The translations under genes were made by a program, and so were the position numbers. A model generated the notes under the pieces. That model saw nothing but the letters and a program-made list of their open reading frames with translations. It searched no databases and was not told the DNA's origin. This document shows positions 61,301-64,000 of a stretch of 64,000 nt of DNA, one piece after another. Within the stretch, counting starts at the first letter, position 1. Each line of letters starts with the position of its first letter. This DNA is from Melanocharis versteri (Eukaryota > Chordata > Aves > Passeriformes > Melanocharitidae), in the NCBI GenBank assembly GCA_013397845.1, contig VZTG01004475.1:815505-879504 (forward strand), read 5' to 3'.

Positions 61301-62150
61301 GTGACATTTAAAATTACTTGGACAACACAAGTTTCTATCACGGTTAGAAACAAAAGTCTGCATTAGCCGAATGAAACATGCTTAAAAATCTATGCCCTAT
61401 CTAGGACAAGTTTTTTTTATCTTACACTTGCATATGGCAGGTGTGAAAAGAATTTGAGTTAGAGGAACCAAATGAGTAGGAGTCCTAGGCTAAGAATATG
61501 AAGAACCATAAAGTTCTCCTAATGTGTTATTCTGCACAATCCAAATCTGAAATAAGTTAAAGGAATTTTATAATAATACATATTTAATCAGCATTAGAAA
61601 TGGCTGGGTTCTTTTCTTTAAAACACAGCTTTAATTATATTTGACTAAAAATGGGGATTCTTTAGTTGAACATCTGAAGTTACTTAAAATTGTTCTGGTA
61701 TTTTCCAAATTTATTGGCTTTCCTGTCTGTGTAGCTCTGCAAGTGCTCAGGCAGCCAAGAGGAAAGTGAGATCACAAACAGGTCATGGTGGAGTTGTTTC
61801 TCACATTGCCTTATTGTGCTGTCCAGACGTTTGCACTTTTAACTTTTGTCCTCAGTTCACATTTACGTTTGAGGCTGTGCTTAGCCCTGGAAGAACACTG
61901 GGAGCTACTGGCTGTGCTTGACAATCACCAAAATAATGGAATGCTCTTTGTCACCTGGGGTCACACTTAGATTTAGATGGTTTAACCAAGCCCTCTGTGG
62001 TTCCTTGCTTTTACACAGTAGTGCCTCTACTCTGCTTTGCTTTCTGGTGGCTTTGTGGTCGTCACACAGCCATTTCCTCCTTCACATGCCACCATTTCCC
62101 AGGGTAAGTAATTTTTGTGGGTTCAAATTGACTTTGGTGGCAGCACTTTG

Positions 62151-62759
62151 TTATTTTGCCACGTGTTGCACAGGAATGGTTACCCTGAGACACAGATTTT
62201 GTAACTCAGATACGGTTTGTTGGTGCAACAAGCGTAAGCGATTTAGTGTCGTTTTCTGCCCTCTGGTTTTACTGCTGCTGGATGAAAAGGGCTGTTTGCT
62301 TTTATTCTCGTGTTTTATTTGTTGAGCACCGCATCTTTGAACTGTACTCACACAGTGCACTAGGTCAGTGTTCAGTTTCAGGTGCTTCTCAGTTTCCCTC
62401 ACGGAACTGCACCAGCCAACCCTGGACAAAAACTCGGGTCCTTTTTGCATCTTCCACAGAATGTTTTTCCCAGGATTGTGTGACTGTGTGTAACCAAGGG
62501 GATTCCCATGCCACCTTAATGCTGACCTGTCAACACCCTTCTGCCTCGGTCCTTCCAGGCATTTTCTACCAGCTTTTTCTCCTGGAAAGTGTGGTGGCCC
62601 ATTCTTACACCCTTCCATAATAAAACAATTACTTGTGGTCCTGACCTTCCTTTCCATGTCCATGTGAGGAGCTGTGCAACTGGGAAAATCAGATTTAGAA
62701 AAGAACTGCAGCTCGTCAGGGTTTTTGTTCTGGCATGGCACTTGGTGTCTTACTAACAT
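62151..62759 (-). other. Unrecognised 202-codon open frame, probably chance
   Basis: The minus strand is open for 202 codons. The translation is hydrophilic, with scattered Cys and a Ser run near residues 159-163, and no domain I recognise. A 124-codon plus-strand frame (62246-62620) overlaps it, so the stretch is low in stops on both strands. No supporting splice sites, CpG island or retrocopy hallmarks were found. Confidence 0.12.
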
Positions 62760-63881
62760 TTTTCAAAGTGAAGTAGGAGCTCTTTCTTTGTAAACTTTTC
62801 TCTGTGTGCCAGCGACCATTTGAGAGCTGTTTTTAAAGGCTGGATTTTGCCGGCCTTGCTGCAGCGGGTCTGCAAATTTATCAGTTAGCTTTCCTCAGGG
62901 GTGTAATTGCCAGATGCTCTCTGATGCTCATTAAACTGGAATCAACATCCTTGTAAAATCTATAAAGATGGACTGCAATGCTGCTGCCTCAAACAGGTAA
63001 ACAAACCCTATTGTCAGCACTCAGAACTGCCAGGGCTGTAGCAGCACAGGAGGCATTTCCATTGCAGTGGGCTTCTGTGGGGAAAAGAACCCCAAACTAG
63101 TGAGGAAAAATTAAGTTTTCCAAGCTAACAATATTTTTTTCCTACTTATATACTCATAACACTTCATACTTACATCACATTGATGATGCAGAATATTAAA
63201 TTCGAGGAAATGTGAATTTGTATTTTCAACAGCAGTAATATATTGGATACAATGGTAAATTCTGCCCAGTGAGCATTAGTCTTGGTATTATGTGTAAGAT
63301 AATCAAAAGAGTACTGTATATTATACCTGTAATTTCTATTTCAGTTCAGGAAGGTGGGTTCTGAGAGTGTCATAGCAGAGCAAGCTCTCTTCAAGCCAAT
63401 TTTTCATTTTCCTCATTGAAAAAATGTCCTGATTTAAGGAAAAATTGGCTAAGAATCTTAAAGCTTAAAATATAATGCAAGGTTAAATTGGGTCAACAGG
63501 AAACACCTTTGAAATATTGTATTTGTCACACAAGAAATTAAGAAAATATTGAAATGTGTATTCGTAATTTAACTTTTAATGCCAAATTATATAAAAGGTG
63601 TGGACAGCAACCCATAACCCTGTTAATTAATTAAAAACAGCAGCAACAAAAAGGCAAGAAGGTAAACAGGAGACCTTTTCAGCATCGTCTGAGCTTTCCC
63701 AGTTAAGACTTAGCCCCGCTTCTGAAGATCAATAAACTTCACAGATCAGGCATGTAATTGAAACTGCCTCCTGTTCTGTGCCAGTGCCAAATGCAGCAGA
63801 GCATTCTCTGGGAACTCACAGTCGATAATTACGGCTCACTTAATGGCTGTATTATGCCTTGAGGTGTTTCTGACTCTTCTG

Positions 63882-63953
63882 AAAAAAAAAAAAAAAANNN
63901 NNNNNNNNNNNNNNNNNNNNNNNNNNNNNAAAAAAAAAAAAAAAGAAAAAAAA
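63882..63953. repeat. Poly-A tract with internal gap
   Basis: Sixteen A's run into 32 N's and then at least fourteen more A's with a single g. The true length is unknown. It closes the window together with about 45 bases of ordinary sequence. Confidence 0.95.
63898..63929. other. Assembly gap (32 N)
   Basis: Exactly 32 N's lie inside a poly-A run, the same size and setting as the gap at 47.67 kb. Confidence 0.99.
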
Positions 63954-64000
63954 TCTGGGTTTTTTTGGTCAGGCAAATGCATATTTTCATTAGGCACCTA

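Larger units (their letters stand above)
52502..63880 (+). other. AT-rich intronic sequence (3' part of the window)
   Basis: No NAALADL2 exon, RNA gene or definite transposon was recognised. GC-richer patches occur at about 55040-55170, 55640-56010 and 59360-59660. Each has overlapping open frames on both strands that I cannot assign. They could be very old repeats or conserved non-coding DNA. Homopolymers include A runs near 54047 and T runs near 55200 and 58325. A short AAAT run lies at about 58347-58361. Confidence 0.5.

Noticed and set aside
44424..63880. Search for a second NAALADL2 exon (peptidase-like domain start).
   Set aside because: No open frame downstream resembles the protein segment that follows the stalk. 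The next exon is probably outside the window.
1..64000. CRISPR arrays, operons, toxin or defence systems, intact proviruses, tRNA or rRNA genes.
   Set aside because: The sequence is vertebrate intron. No regularly spaced repeats with unique spacers, no gene clusters, no retroviral gene frames and no recognisable structural RNA genes were seen on either strand.

Overview
The window looks like about 64 kb of vertebrate, most probably avian, nuclear DNA that is almost entirely intronic. It is AT-rich, has no bacterial-style gene packing, and carries scattered CR1 (chicken repeat 1) LINE fragments. I saw no clear Alu, B1 or L1 copies. CR1 also occurs in turtles and crocodilians, so 'bird' is an inference. 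The species cannot be read from the sequence.

One protein-coding exon is well supported: 43922-44423 on the + strand. It encodes the N-terminal cytoplasmic part, the single transmembrane helix and the start of the ectodomain stalk of NAALADL2 (N-acetylated alpha-linked acidic dipeptidase-like 2), a type II membrane protein of the M28 / glutamate carboxypeptidase II family. A good acceptor and a good donor bound the exon. NAALADL2 is a giant gene in other vertebrates, so the 43.9 kb before the exon and the 19.6 kb after it are read as flanking introns. No second NAALADL2 exon was recognised.

Layout: 1-8.1 kb, AT-rich intron. 8.1-8.6 kb, a CpG-rich, GC-rich block that may be an orphan CpG island or alternative promoter. 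8.7-14.6 kb, AT-rich intron. 14.64-14.84 kb, a 23-bp minisatellite of nine units. 14.9-22.8 kb, AT-rich intron. 22.83-23.37 kb, a minus-strand CR1. 23.4-34 kb, intron with an A/T-tract inverted repeat near 25.9 kb. 34.0-37.3 kb, three plus-strand CR1 3' fragments. 42.2 kb, a decayed CR1 reverse-transcriptase fragment. 43.9-44.4 kb, the NAALADL2 exon. 46.75 kb, another CR1 tail. 47.07-47.72 kb, two strand-asymmetric low-complexity tracts around a 368-bp unique segment, the second holding a 32-N gap. 50.8-51.85 kb, a minus-strand stretch with protein-like open frames that I could not identify. 52.44 kb, an exact 31-bp tandem duplication. A second 32-N gap, again inside poly-A, lies at 63.9 kb.

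Nothing here resembles an operon, a CRISPR array, an integrated virus with intact genes or any new multi-gene system. The points most worth checking are the CpG block, the minisatellite whose minus strand is open in all three frames, the unexplained minus-strand open segment at 50.8-51.85 kb, and the 79-nt pyrimidine tract ending in a splice-acceptor-like CAG.
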